Shown here: positions 34,733 to 46,219 of the stretch, in pieces
Layout: the number at the start of each line of letters is the position of its first letter
How positions within the stretch are numbered: the first letter of the stretch is position 1
Source of the DNA: Anastatus disparis
Taxonomy: Eukaryota; Arthropoda; Insecta; Hymenoptera; Eupelmidae
Reading direction: 5' to 3'
NCBI GenBank assembly: GCA_017163975.1
Contig: JAFFSR010000280.1
Span: 1,054,001 to 1,118,000, forward strand
Length of the DNA: 64,000 nt
The notes under the pieces: model-generated
Told to the model about the DNA's origin: nothing
Database searches by the model: none
The model's input: the letters and a program-made list of their open reading frames with translations, nothing else
Translations under genes and position numbers: made by a program

Positions 34733-36281
34733 TCAATTTTTATCGAAATTATTCCTTTTTTTTAAATTTAAGGTCAAAAGTTCAAATTTTTGAATATTGC
34801 ATTAAAAACTTTTTTCAATCAAAATAGATGGCGCTGTTGTCAATTGTTTAAACTTATCAAATTTTGCAAAAAAAAATTCAACTTTAAACCATTGAATCGG
34901 CTTTAAAATTGTTAGTTCAGGATATTTTTACAACAGAATTTGAAAATTTGGAATCTCCTATAAAATTAAAAAAAAAAACATCGAAATGCAATGATTTTTC
35001 ACAAGGTTATGGGCATTTAAAAAAAAGAGGTTTTTTTAGTTTTTCGATCATAACTCTGACTGTATTCGTCGAAATTGGTTCTTTTTTTTTTAAATAAAAG
35101 CTGAAAACTTTAGCTTTTTAAATCTGTTATTTAAAACCCTTCTTAATAAACGCATGAATAAACATGTGATAAAGTTCTATATATTGGATGAGCATATACA
35201 CTCATGTATAGAAGTATTGTTTAGCAATTGTTAACGTACCTACAGACTTTACAAGAATTTTCAGATATTTCCCTAAATATTGTTGACATTAAATTTGATT
35301 TTCCTATTTATGAAATATTGATTACTACTGATTACCTAATGATTGAAGCTAATAGATTTTTGTATGAAAATTCAAAACTATTGTAAACATGCCACGCCAA
35401 GTCTTGGAAGCAATTGCAGCAAAAATTGTTATTCTTCTGCAACAAAACTTTAGTCAACGCTTTTTTTGTTCTCGGCAGTTTGGAGTCAGTCAATCTGTAG
35501 TCCAAAGAGTATGGTTACGCTATCTTGAAACTGGAGGTTATAGACGCGGTACATCCTGGGTAATGCTAATGTCGGCGGTGATGCAATCAATATGAATTTG
35601 ATGTTTAATTTTGTTAAAACTCAGATAAACTTTTGTAATAATTTCCTATAAAATCTGCTATACGTTGACAAGTGTCAAACAATATAATAACACTTTTATA
35701 CATGAGTGCGTATGCTTGTTCAATGTATAGCAGTTTTCCACGTTTATTCGTGTTGTTTATTCATGCGTTTATTTTTTTATCAGTCTCGCTAAAAAGGGTT
35801 TTGAATAACAGATTCAAAAAGCTAAAGTTTTCAGCTTTAATTTAAAAAAAAAAGAACTAATTTCGACGAATATAGTCAGAGTTATGATCGAAAAACTAAA
35901 AAAACCTCTTTTTTTTTTAAATGCCCATAACCTTGTGAAAAATCATTGCATTTCGATGTTTTTTTTTTTAATTTTATAGGAGATTCCAAATTTTCAAATT
36001 CTGTTGTAAAAATATCCTGAACTAACAATTTTAAAGCCGATTCGATGGTTTAAAGTTGAATTTTTTTTTGCAAAATTTGATAAGTTTAAACAATTGACAA
36101 CAGCGCCATCTATTTTGATTGAAAAAATTTTTTAATGTAATATACAAAAAGTTGAACTTTTGACCTTGAATTTAAAAAAAAAAAGGAATGATTTCGATAA
36201 AAATTGACGGAGTTATGATTGTTTGAAAAATGCAAATATTTTAGAAAATTTTAGGTGACCCGCTAATTGTTGTGCCGAGTG
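34733..36281 (+). mobile_element. Tc1/mariner deletion derivative with long inverted arms
   Basis: 34733 to about 35215 returns inverted at about 35645-36211. The right end extends ~70 bases further to a typical terminus, complement of CACTCGGCACAACAATTAG, followed by TA. The left terminus is missing. The internal frame 35389-35595 is the N-terminal HTH of a Tc1-like transposase (SRQFGVSQSVVQRVWLRYLE, TGGYRR) and stops early; the DDE domain is deleted. Confidence 0.85.
35389..35595 (+). pseudogene. Tc1-like transposase, N-terminal HTH fragment
   Basis: A 68-residue frame from an ATG in a normal context. The paired-like HTH (FGVSQSVVQRVWLRYLETG) is clear, and relatives continue to a DDE catalytic domain of about 250 more residues that is absent here. 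Confidence 0.8.
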
Positions 36282-36288
36282 TACTTAA

Positions 36289-36412
36289 GAACAGGTCATA
36301 TATTTCTATCCTTTTCTAACCAAAAATTTCATTTTTCTGCAAAATTTAATAATTGTAGCAAAAAATAAGAAGAAAGCCCCATCTCTTATAATAAAAAGCA
36401 ATATTTTCAAAA
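36289..36412. mobile_element. Foldback MITE family A, truncated copy 3
   Basis: After TTAA at 36285, about 120 bases match the left arm of family A (CAGGTCATATATTTCTATCC ... AAAGCAATATTTTC), then similarity ends. Confidence 0.75.
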
Positions 36413-36701
36413 GAAATATGTGAGTTTATTCATTTGTCGCATTATATACTATTATTTTATTAGTAAAAATTACGATCAGACAACTGATATGTTAATTATC
36501 TCATCTATTTTCGTTTCCATTACAAATTCTTTACATTCATATTAATATTATTTTATAGCACTGCATACCCTACATCCGTGTTTTCCGAACTTTTTATAGG
36601 CTACTATTAAACTTTATAAAATCTCAATTTTTTACGCTGTTCTAAAAAGTATTTATATGGAAATGGTATATCACTCCATCACTTATAATAATCTTTAAAT
36701 A

Positions 36702-37412
36702 TGAGAGGTCGCGTAGAATAAGAATCTAATTCGAGTTAGGCCTTTTTTGAAATTATGATCGAAAATGTATCTAGGAGATATTCTTTATATGTTTATAAAA
36801 TATAGAAGAATAAAAACGTGTCTCTGTATGTTTAAATGATACAGAACATACAAGAAGGGCCTAACTTGAATTATGCAACGTTTTCATTATTTCAAATTTC
36901 CCGATAAATTCTTATGAAAGCTACAAAGAAGTTAACAAACATCGATAATGTTGGAATAAAAAAGGCAAAACTTACAGATTTAAAATCTTTAATGCAATTT
37001 TTATCAACATTGCGCAAAATTAGTACAATGAAAATGTTTTTCCATTTGTGAATGAAAATAAGGATTGAAAAACTGAATTTTTTGTTATATCTTGTATTAT
37101 GTAAGTAAAAGTTAATAATAAATGTATTTCAAATAATCAAATAATTTTCTTATGATTTATTCATCACAAAGCCTTAATTATTCATACAAAATTGGCAAAA
37201 AGAGCCAAACTCGAATTTTTGAATCTTCAAAATTTTTTTATTTACAATATTTAACTTGGAAGTACCACTTGGACCTTTTGTATTAAATTATTCACTATAA
37301 CATTGTAAAATATCACAATATTTTATAAAGCTGATATCAAGTTAAACAATTTTTTTTTAATTACTAAAAACTATACTTTTAGAGTTAGGCCCTTCTTCCA
37401 CGCGATCCCTCA
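36702..37412. mobile_element. 711-bp MITE, TA target
   Basis: The ends TGAGAGGTCGCGTAGAA and TTCCACGCGATCCCTCA are inverted, and TA flanks each end. The phrase GGGCCTAACT or its complement appears three times inside. Confidence 0.7.
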
Positions 37413-37414
37413 TA

Positions 37415-38266
37415 TGTTATAATAGTTCCAATAATAAACAAAACATATAAACATTTATATATAGCATTATAAACGTTAGGAAGGATTTATTTATAAATAG
37501 AAAAAAACAGGAGTGGCAGTCGTGGGGACTGGCCGACAGAAGCTATGCTTCCAGTGTATATATAGAAACTAGGAAGTGTGACATTTGCAAAAATTATAAT
37601 TAATTTTTTAACGAAAACTTGTTATTTTTGATTCAATGTATTATGTATTTAAAAATATATTAATAATATAGTTTATTAATAACAATTATTAAAAAATTAA
37701 GAAAGAAATGTTTATGCGTAACTTATAAAGGTTCATTGATATAAAAAAACGAAGCAGTAAAATTTTCTAGTTTCTCAAATAAAATTTACAAAAATGTACA
37801 GTATCAAAATTTCTGGAAAATTTTCGTGAAAAATAATTTATTAAATAGAAACATAAAATAAAAAATTGAAAAAGAAATTAAATTAAAGATAAAATACCAA
37901 TTTTGTTTTGTGTTATAAAATTTTTTTCAGTCATTTTTTTCTATTTTTTTTACCGTATTAAATAGTTTTTAAATTCGTGGAATTTTTTAACTTTCTTCAA
38001 TTACTCATAACTATTTAAGAAATAAAGATATGTAAAGAGACTAGGGACAATAAATATTTTTTTTATTAGAATTATATTTTTTTAACTGAGCAAGTAATGT
38101 ATACAGTAAGATTACGAGGAAAGTACTTATACAAAATCAGTAGGTGCAAGTGAGAGGGCACAGGGAAATCTCGTTAACATGAATACATTTAGAAAAAAGA
38201 AACAGTACCCGCTTTGTATTTACCTATAACGTTCTATTATATATAGATACTTTCCTCAAAATTTTA

Positions 38267-38306
<40 letters not shown>

Positions 38307-38712
38307 TACAAGCATCAATTGTAGTACATTCAACGCACACATCCACTTGTGTATATACATGCATATTCTTAAAGTGGTTCATGCGACTAACGTGTTTTTT
38401 CAAGATATTCTTGAAATTGTAGGTATAGTTTAATGAAGGTAATGTGAATATCATATTAAAATTTCAGAACATTTTATCATTTCGTTTTTGATTAATCGAT
38501 GTTCAAAGTTTTACAAATTACATTGAAAGTATATCTATATATATTGGAATTTTTACATTTCGTAGCTGTTAATCACAATATCTCATAAACTACATTCAAA
38601 TTGTAGTTGAAAATTTAAACATATATAAAGGAACTAATAATAAAAATTTTCCAACAAGATTCACGTCAATTCATCGTTTTATTAAAGAGATAAAGTATTT
38701 TGAAAATGTAAT
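37415..38712. other. Intergenic with (TA)n at 38266-38306
   Basis: No gene recognised. A (TA)n tract of about 20 units lies at 38266-38306; the 'YIYIYIY' frames across it are artefacts. Confidence 0.5.
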
Positions 38713-38714
38713 TA

Positions 38715-39811
38715 GGGTAAGGCGGGGCATAACGAGCAGGGCAGGTAAATTTGGCACCCCTTAAATTTAAGTTTTAGTGCATTTTAAAAACTTAATATGA
38801 ATGAAATTTTAATTAAAATGGGTTTTAGTACTTTTCTCTTGACTTAGGATTATCAAAAACTTTGTTATTAATTTAATTTAGCTGATTTAAAATGTGGGTC
38901 AGAAAAAAAGGTTGGCTTCATAATTTTTCAACTCGAAGCAAGTACAAAATAATAATTTTTTTATAAAAAACTAATTGTAATAGATAGTTGAAGTCCTAAA
39001 CTTTAAATCCCTGTATTTTTTTAATAAATTAATTAAAATGACATCGAAATGGGGCATACGTGGCACCCCAGGCGGGGCACAGATGGCACATGAAGCAAAG
39101 TGAACACTCCGCGGCGGCGAAGCAGACATCATCAACCGGTATTTTTTAACCTCAAAAATGTGAAAAAAATGATTTGAAGCGTTGTTAGTTTCTAGTTTTT
39201 AATATAAATTAATTAATTACTTGTAAGCATCGTTTATATAGAGTTACTTATAATTAGTGTGTATGCTAGAATAAAGTGAAAAACAGTGAAAATCGCAACT
39301 ACTAGTGTAAAAATGTTCAGTGCATTAACAATTGAAAATGGTTCGCAATTATAAAACAAAACTAATAAACAAAATTAAATGTGTTTCGCGTTAAACTTAA
39401 AAAAAAAAAACTATAATGTATTTATTTTTATTAGTTTAATCTTTGATTTCCGCATTAAACTTAAAAAAAAGCTAAAAAATATTTTATTCATTATGTCAAA
39501 TATCCCGCCAATTTAGACACCCTGATTTGTTACCAACTTATTTTAGAAGAAAAAAATGTTTATGAGTGTGCTATTTTTGCCCCGCAGGGTGCCACTTTGC
39601 GTCCGCCAGTGGGGCACTGAGAGCATTTTTGAACATTTTTTATTTGGATTTATTACGATAAGATATACTTCAAAATAAAATTTTTAAATAAGATGTATTA
39701 TTTCTTAATGAGTTTAGCTATGTTTTCTATTGCTTAGATTATTAAATAGTTTTAATAATTATTAGAAATCGTTAATCAAAGTTAGGGTGCCGCTACTGCC
39801 CCGCCTTACCC
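38715..39811. mobile_element. 1.1-kb MITE with GGGTAAGGCGGGGCA ends, TA target
   Basis: GGGTAAGGCGGGGCA and its complement form the ends, with TA at 38713-38714 and 39812-39813. Inside, 'ggcggggca.a.gtggcacc' is repeated in both orientations (about 39045-39090 and 39585-39620). A Tc1/mariner-type helper is likely. Confidence 0.88.
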
Positions 39812-40740
39812 TATTAGATAAACGATGCATGTTTCGTTCACATTTACGTTGCTGCGCATGCGCAACTGGATCATATGAGCGCTATCTCTTTCTCTCACAG
39901 CTAGCTTTCTCTCTCTTACCGCATGAACCACCTTAAGCAGAATGGGAGAGAGGGAAAAAAAGAAAGAGAAAAAAGAATGTAAGTGTTTGTATGTTGATAG
40001 CAATTATGGCACCCTGTGCCATATTCGTACATTCACGCTGGGTGACATTTGGGACTGTCGATTTTTACACATTTAGTGCCCCTGCCGTAACGTCGCGTAA
40101 GAAGCATAGCTTCAAAAATATATAAGCATATACTATTTGCAATGAAAGACCAATAAAATATACCAATAATAGACCGACAAAAAAAAATATTTATGCCTCT
40201 TCTTTGAAATTTAGTCAAAATCATTTGAGAATTATCATTTTAATCTGTACTAAAATACATTACATGTAAATTACATGTATATCGTAAAAAGAGTACATAA
40301 GGAAAAAATGAGTGGTTTGAAATTTTTTTCCATCGCTTTTATATTTCCATTTACTGCTTTTTTAAATTTATCATTCGTGGAGTGCGTTCATTTTGCGGGG
40401 TTATAGTTCTCGTTTTTACTTATTTTCCTTTCGTAGAGTGCATGATTTTCGTTTATTATTGATTTTTATGCATTTTTTTTTAATTTTATGATTAACGTGC
40501 TATAAAATAATATTTTATACATTTGGTCTATTTTGTACTTTCATATGGCGAGCTGTTTGCGCCCTTGCGAAACGAAAAGCTCTGCAAGAAATACAATAAT
40601 GGACCATTGTGAGTTCCAGTATTGTATTTTACTAATAACTCTTGTGCAAATATTACGAGAATTTATATAATATTCTATGATTCATTTTAAGTGTTTACTT
40701 ATCTTTAATTTATCAAAAGTTTTAACGAATCAAGCATTAA
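39812..40740. repeat. Intergenic; CT-rich repeat near 39845-39970
   Basis: The stretch GCGCATGCGCAACTGGATC, then CATATGAG, then CT-rich tracts, resembles 51080-51250 (CGCACACACGAACTGG..CATATG, then CTCTCTCTC). It is probably one diverged repeat family. No gene. Confidence 0.45.
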
Positions 40741-41250
40741 TCAGTTGCGACGCTTGAATTTGACGCGCGCTTAGACTGCTTGGCCCTCGGCCGCTAGCAG
40801 CAAGTACGGGCGCTGAGCCGCTACGAGGCGTTGTTTCCGCAACGGAAAAAGCGAGCTTCTGTCTATATAAGAGCCGCCGCTTGCTCTCTCGATGGTTATT
40901 GAACACCACGCTCCACCTACCGGTAGAAAAGAGTATTGAAGCATTTTTATTCTTATTTCTTCACTGCACAAATTATAAGATTTATTTTTGTTGATCTATC
41001 TTTGGAGTTTATCCACCTACAGCCTATTTGGCCTAGTAAGTGACACCTTGACCACCTTTGTGTTCCGGTGTTTTCGCGTTCGAAACCATACCTCAATTTC
41101 CCTGACTTCGGTAGGCGTGTGTTCGATCGTGCAGGTCTAACTTAGGCGGGAAGCATCACTCATACCCATCCTTTTTAACGCATCGGGAGCTCAAAAACCT
41201 ACCTGGCAGAACGGTCCGGCTCAACTATAATAGTGGAGCAGTCGCGTTCT
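40741..41250 (+). other. GC-richer segment with TATA box, possible LTR piece
   Basis: CTATATAAGAGCC at about 40864 looks like a TATA box in a GC-rich patch within AT-rich DNA. The rest up to the SINE-like unit has no ORF that I recognise. An LTR U3-R region is possible; I see no TG...CA ends or coding part. Confidence 0.3.
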
Positions 41251-41254
41251 GCCT

Positions 41255-41466
41255 TACCGGTTCTCGTGTGACTTTCGTCGGTTTTTGTTAAAACCGAAAA
41301 AAGTCTCTCGGGGGTGGTCCACCGCGGTGTCAGTGATCTCGGGATATCCTCCACTTTCAATATTTAAATTAAAAAATGGAGAAAAAAATCCCGACCTCAC
41401 CGGGATTCGAACTCCGGCCCTCTGCATGAGAGTCGGATGCTCTAGTCCCTGAACCACCGCGGCTCT
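41255..41466 (-). mobile_element. tRNA-derived SINE (minus strand)
   Basis: On the minus strand, from 41466 a tRNA-like head has an A box (GTGGTTCAGGGA) and a B box (GGAGTTCGAATCCCGG). Stems around the anticodon are poor, so it is not a clean tRNA gene. A T-rich break and an unrelated body follow (to about 41255). Confidence 0.65.
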
Positions 41467-42548
41467 ATTTATTTTTGTTAATAAAAGTTAATCATTTATT
41501 TATATTGGCCTTTCTAAACACTGCCGGAGTTATAAATATTTTTGTAGGCCTTAAGCTATTATTTTCTTTATTTGCTTTTGAATAAATCTTCAAAAGAATC
41601 TTTATATAACCATAATAAGTCATAATACTTATTTAACAGTTTCCGCAGCACCCATCCTGCTTTCACCCCGTCGTTTGTCACTTAGAGATTAAGTTAGGTT
41701 AAGCTTTGTATCTTGTTAAGATTATTAAGATTATAATTTATTATTATTAAATTTAATGCATGCGTTATTTTGTTTATTAAGTAACTAATTATTTAGTTGA
41801 TTCTTTTTCTTATTAATAGTTTCTTATCATTATTATTATTGTTATTATTGTTGTTATTAAGTTTGAACTTTGGCTTCCGAAAACCACCGAGAACATATAA
41901 CCTCCAAAAGTCTGACGGCCACAGCATCAACGAGTTTATCCGTGGATAAAAAGCCGAACGTTACACAGTTTTGCTATTTCTTATATTTTTTACATTTGTT
42001 AAAAACATTTAATTATATAGAAAATCTTTGGAAAGTTTTCTTTTTATTTTTCAGATAAGTTCACATAATTTTTATACACAAGTAGACTTTTTATTAATTA
42101 TAATTGTTTTTCTATCTTATTATTATATAAATGTTCATTAATATATTAAATTTCATTATTTTTTATTATCTTTATAAGATCCTTTTTATCAATGGTAGAA
42201 AATTAAGGCAACAGTTCAGCATATCCAAGAAAAATTTTGATGATATTGTGAAATAATACGCTACATTATCTATACAAATTATGTTAAAGTATTCGGTCAT
42301 TAGTTAGCAAAGTGAACATGAACATATCAATTTTCTACAAATGTGAATAAATTCTCATTTAAATTATATATTATCATATTTAAATAAATTTATGTATATA
42401 TATTTTAACTAATTGAAAAATTTACATACCATGTCCTTCATTGTATTAATGTCAATCTTTAATATTATCACTTTTAATCATACCTTAACCTTTTTGGCAT
42501 TATTGGCAATCTGGATGCTTTTTCTTCATATGCATCGTCAAATACCGT
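41467..42548. other. Intergenic, AT-rich, simple (TTA)n-like patches
   Basis: A (TTA/TTG)n-like patch lies at about 41730-41860. No gene recognised. Confidence 0.45.
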
Positions 42549-43360
42549 TTATTTTAACATATTTGTGGGCACAAAGAGCTCTGGATTTGGCATGTTTTCT
42601 CTTAGTCTGTCAAATGTATATTTTGCAACCATATTTTTACATTTATTAAACTCTATATGTTCTCCATGCACTTTACGTTTGTGCTGTGATATATCCGTTG
42701 TCCATTTATTACAAATATCACATTCTACCTTTTCTTTAATATTTAAGTGCGTATTTTTATGCCGTTCCAAATTAAATTTCGTTGAAAATTCTTTGGTGCA
42801 CGTAGGACATTCATATAGAGTTTCGTGTCTACTACCTACATGCTCATTTAATTTTTGTAATTTTACAAAAATTTCATTGCAATCTTCATGGTGACACTTA
42901 TACAATTTTTTTTTGCACGTTTTGAAGATAGTAACGACTGTTTTATCTTACTCTACTTCTCCTTTTTTATTCTCTTCGCAATTGCATCGAATTGGCTCAT
43001 AACTACTATTCCACTGGCTACACCATAATTTATTGCTTCAGCAATATTTCTTCCAATATTGATTACTAAATGATATGCTCCAGTACGAATAAAGAACATG
43101 TTTCCAGGGTGTTGTATCACAATGGAATATGGAATTTTCTAAATGTCTAATAACATCGGTGTCAATAAATATATTTTGTGCTTCAGAATTTGCTCACAAA
43201 ATATTTTTTCAGGAAATTTTATCCTTAGATATTCTACGGAATTTTCGTCAGAATCAATCTCTACATTTTCATTATAATGCACATTATGTGTAAGCTCTTT
43301 AAGTCTTTCGCAATGCACAGTTTGTTGTGACATATTCTTATCACCTGCATTTTCATTCAA
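42549..43360 (-). pseudogene. JmjC C-lobe joined to C2H2 zinc fingers, broken
   Basis: Reading down the minus strand from 43360, one frame gives a polar stretch then FPEKIFCEQIL and KIYLLTPMLLDI. A TAG follows at 43139-43141, then the same frame continues with IPYSIVIQHPGNMFFIRTG, AYHLVINIGRNIAEAINY and a basic end at TAG 42953. The H in AYH and the following N..AEAIN match the iron-binding and helix region of JmjC histone demethylases (KDM4/JARID type). After a shift in an A-rich run, the frame to 42549 encodes CHHEDCNEIFVKLQKLNEH, CPTCTKEFSTKFNLERH and CDICNKWTTDISQHKRKVH, three C2H2 units. The first iron ligands (HxD/E) are absent. JmjC plus C2H2 is unusual in animals. Host gene fragment or mobile-element gene are both possible. 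Confidence 0.7.
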
Positions 43361-43910
43361 TTAATCTTATAAATTGGCAAAATCCCCATCCAAGGGTTGA
43401 ATAACGTTACGAAACTACAAAAAGTTTTCATTCATTAACATTATTTTCAAATATTTTTCAACTCTTAACCCTTAACATTGACAATATAGACGAAATTTAC
43501 ACTGACAAAATGATACTTTATTACTTGAATATGCTATACTTGATAAAGAACATTTTATTTATTTGTTTTTTACTCATGCATTTAAATATTTTATATGCAA
43601 TACACTTTCGTACAAATGAATTTAAACTTATATTTATTAATATTTGTTTACATCTACTTTTTTATACCGCAGAGCAAAGCTTGATGTTATTTTTTCATCT
43701 TCCATGAATATTACATCATTTTTAGAAACTGTTAATGATTAAGAGTAGCAAACGAATAGTCTACAATAATATTTAGGTACATCGAAAAAAAATTATTTAT
43801 AAGTTGAGTTGTAATTTAAATATGATAAATTTTGCTATATTTTTAGTTCTAATAACGAATATTTATTTTATTAACATTATGCACATATTCTGCACACTAC
43901 TAGCCTTATT
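43361..43910. other. Intergenic, no gene recognised
   Basis: Minus-strand FNPWMGILPIYK near 43400 may be a scrap of the JmjC N-lobe, but is too short to be sure. Confidence 0.35.
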
Positions 43911-43919
43911 TTAAGGAAA

Positions 43920-44152
43920 TGTAAAACGGACACTACACCTCACTACGCTTGGGTGACAAATTGACTTGTCTCGCTCCGGTCGGTTAGTGACCGCAAAAAT
44001 AATCGTGTTTCGCTCACGATGTGTTAAAAAATAGTATATGCAACACGTGCGCGATACAGGTGATCCACGCACTCGTCTTTTTTGTCTCTCGACTCGTGCG
44101 TGAATCCGCTGTTTCGCGCACCAGTTGCGTAATGTACTATTTTGCACTTAAA
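43920..44152. repeat. Run of GC-rich hairpins ending in cap 3
   Basis: CGGTCGGTTAGTGACCG and ATCGTGTTTCGCTCACGAT are two small hairpins. Then 44027-44150 is a long one: AAAATAGTATATGCAACACG pairs with GTTGCGTAATGTACTATTTT, then GTGCGCGATACAG with CTGTTTCGCGCAC, then ACGCACTCGT with ACTCGTGCGT. The outer motif matches caps 1 and 2. Confidence 0.8.
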
Positions 44153-44411
44153 CTACAGAACAATAAGACTAAAGTTTATTATCGCACTTAAAGCAATAAT
44201 GATTTTATATAAATAATCAATGTAAACAATTATTATTTTATGAATCAAAATATTATTGGTAGCTGTTTTTACAAATGTTCTACAATACTTAGTCACGTGA
44301 CGTCTGCTTTCAGATGTTTTAGATGTCAAAAATTACATGTTCAATTCTGTAAAGCAGAGCCCATATGATTATGAGAATTGTTGAACGTGTGCTATCTTAT
44401 GTTCTGTTATA

Positions 44412-45110
44412 AGAGCGCGGTGGTGTAACGGATAGAGCTTGCCTTCAACATGGTGGGTATGGGTTCAAATTCTGGCCAGGTACCTCTGACTTTTTTTCGA
44501 AAGAAAATTAGTGTATGTGCTACTTATATCGAGATTCTTAAAAAATCCGACCTCATTGGATATCGGTTGATTGTTGGTCACAAAAGTGACTGACCATCAG
44601 AGTTGCAAATGTTTGCAATTACTTACACAGCAACTGAAAACTGGTCAGGCCATTTTCAAGTTACCTGCCTAGTAATTAGTAAATGACCGAACCAGTTACC
44701 ACTTACTGGGTAAATAACTGGAAACTTTTGCAATCCTATATTTTATTAATCCCAATTTCCTTACCAGTTATTAACAATAACCATCACTAATGGTTGTTTA
44801 ACAAAAATCCAACGATTGTTGCAGATCAACACAAGCAATTACCGGGTTAGCAACGGGAAAATGGTCGGACTATTTACCAGTTACTTGCACTCTAACTGGT
44901 AACTGGTCAGACCATTTACCAGTTACTTGCTCTGTAAGTGGTAACTGGTACAAGTATTCTCAATTACTTGACCATTTCAAATGAAAAACCATTTCTTTAT
45001 TTACAACTCTGCTGACCATCCATCGGTAGTCAAAGTTTTCGGTATGATGTGTCAAATGGTGTAGCCTGATGTAATGTGTAAAACGGAAACCGGGCTAGAA
45101 TCTGATATCA
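44412..45110 (+). mobile_element. tRNA-derived SINE, split by a hAT MITE
   Basis: A tRNA-like head at 44412 (GAGCGCGGTGGTGTAACGGA with the A box; B box GGGTTCAAATTCT at about 44461) is followed by a T-rich stretch and a body to about 44597. The body resumes at 45012 (CCATCGGTAGTCAAAG) after the insertion. The head resembles the SINE at 41466 (both start GAGC.GCGGTGGT). Confidence 0.7.
44598..45011. mobile_element. 414-bp hAT-type MITE
   Basis: The ends are CAGAGTTGCAAAT and TTTACAACTCTG, with a perfect 8-bp duplication CTGACCAT at 44590-44597 and 45012-45019. Inside, TAACTGG/CCAGTTA motifs alternate many times. Confidence 0.95.
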
Positions 45111-45278
45111 TCATATGAAAAAAGTTAATTATAGTAGGATGATTAATGAGAAAGCTCAACCGCGAGAGGGCAGCATTACGAGCAATATCTGTCATGGCGA
45201 CGTATATACATAGAAATATCATTATCATTCAGAATATATCAATTGCAACGATGCTATTTCAAGCATCGCGCCTAAACC

Positions 45279-45690
45279 GGTCCAACGCTTTTCTTAAATA
45301 AATCCATATTTTTACGTAGATCATACAAAACCTACAAAAAATAAAAAATAAAGTTTTTAAAAATTCACGAATATTTTTTATTAAAATATCTTATTTTTTT
45401 ATTTACTTACTTTTTTGACATTTTTAAATCTGTAATACATTGAATCTTAGCAAATGTAATGGGTGGATGACACCCTTAATTTATGCTAGTTCGCGGGTGA
45501 GAAAAGTATATCATATTATGGGTGGACGGTACCCTTAAATTCAACGGTGCAACGGAGGGAATGCGGCGGCAAAAGATTGCAAGTGTATGCTCGTAGGTAG
45601 CATAGATTTCCACCTGTGCGCTCACTTGACGTACCTCTATGTTTCCTGCATATGCACGTGAGCGCGCCTATGCTCACAGCTGACTTTGAC
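45279..45690 (-). repeat. Partial copy of the Pro/Gln-rich gene, joined to an LTR fragment
   Basis: 45279-45456 is a direct repeat of 46812-46985 (end of exon B, intron, start of exon C of the gene below). On the minus strand it reads SMYYRFKNVKK, an intron, then VLYDLRKNMDLFKKSVG and a stop, without the stops of the other copy. At 45457 it is replaced by about 230 bases matching the LTR-like segment (GGGTGG....CACCCTTAA). Confidence 0.75.
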
Positions 45691-46219
45691 ATTTTCTTAA
45701 CTATAAAAAAATTTTGGGTTATGCAAACAACGATGCGAAAAAATTAAAGATTCATGTTTACAAATGAAAAACAAATGAAAGAGTGAAATAGTCACAGCAA
45801 TTGATTTTGCCATATTATCGAAAAATTCTAAAGAAACATCAACATATTATTTATTAATGTTAAAAACATAAAAATAAATCAAATTAATCAAAAAAAGCGT
45901 TACGTAAACAAAAATGTTGTGGCGATTAGATTGAAATTATTCAATCGAACGTATTAATATGTTGAATTTAATGTGTAGTGTGTTGTGTGTGTTTTGTTTT
46001 TAATTAAATAAATTTTGTTATAGTCCCTCATTTGGTCTACAGCGACATAAAATTATCTACGTAACTTAAGCGTACGAAGGATGAACATGGTCTCGACTAA
46101 TATTTGTCGATTAAGCAGTAGTCAGTCTCGGGTGCAATAGTAATTTCGTCGGGTGGCAAGGCCAAAACAAGTAATGGTTTTGAATACTTTATTATTTTTT
46201 TTTCAATTACATATGTTTA
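45691..46219. other. Intergenic, no gene recognised
   Basis: AT-rich spacer between the partial copy and the end of the Pro/Gln-rich gene. Confidence 0.4.

Noticed and set aside
38224..38454. Frames with YIYIYI runs (also near 26.7, 28.1 and 58.4 kb)
   Set aside because: Translations of (TA)n microsatellites.
41395..41466. Functional tRNA gene
   Set aside because: A and B boxes are present but the anticodon arm does not fold well and an unrelated SINE-like body follows.
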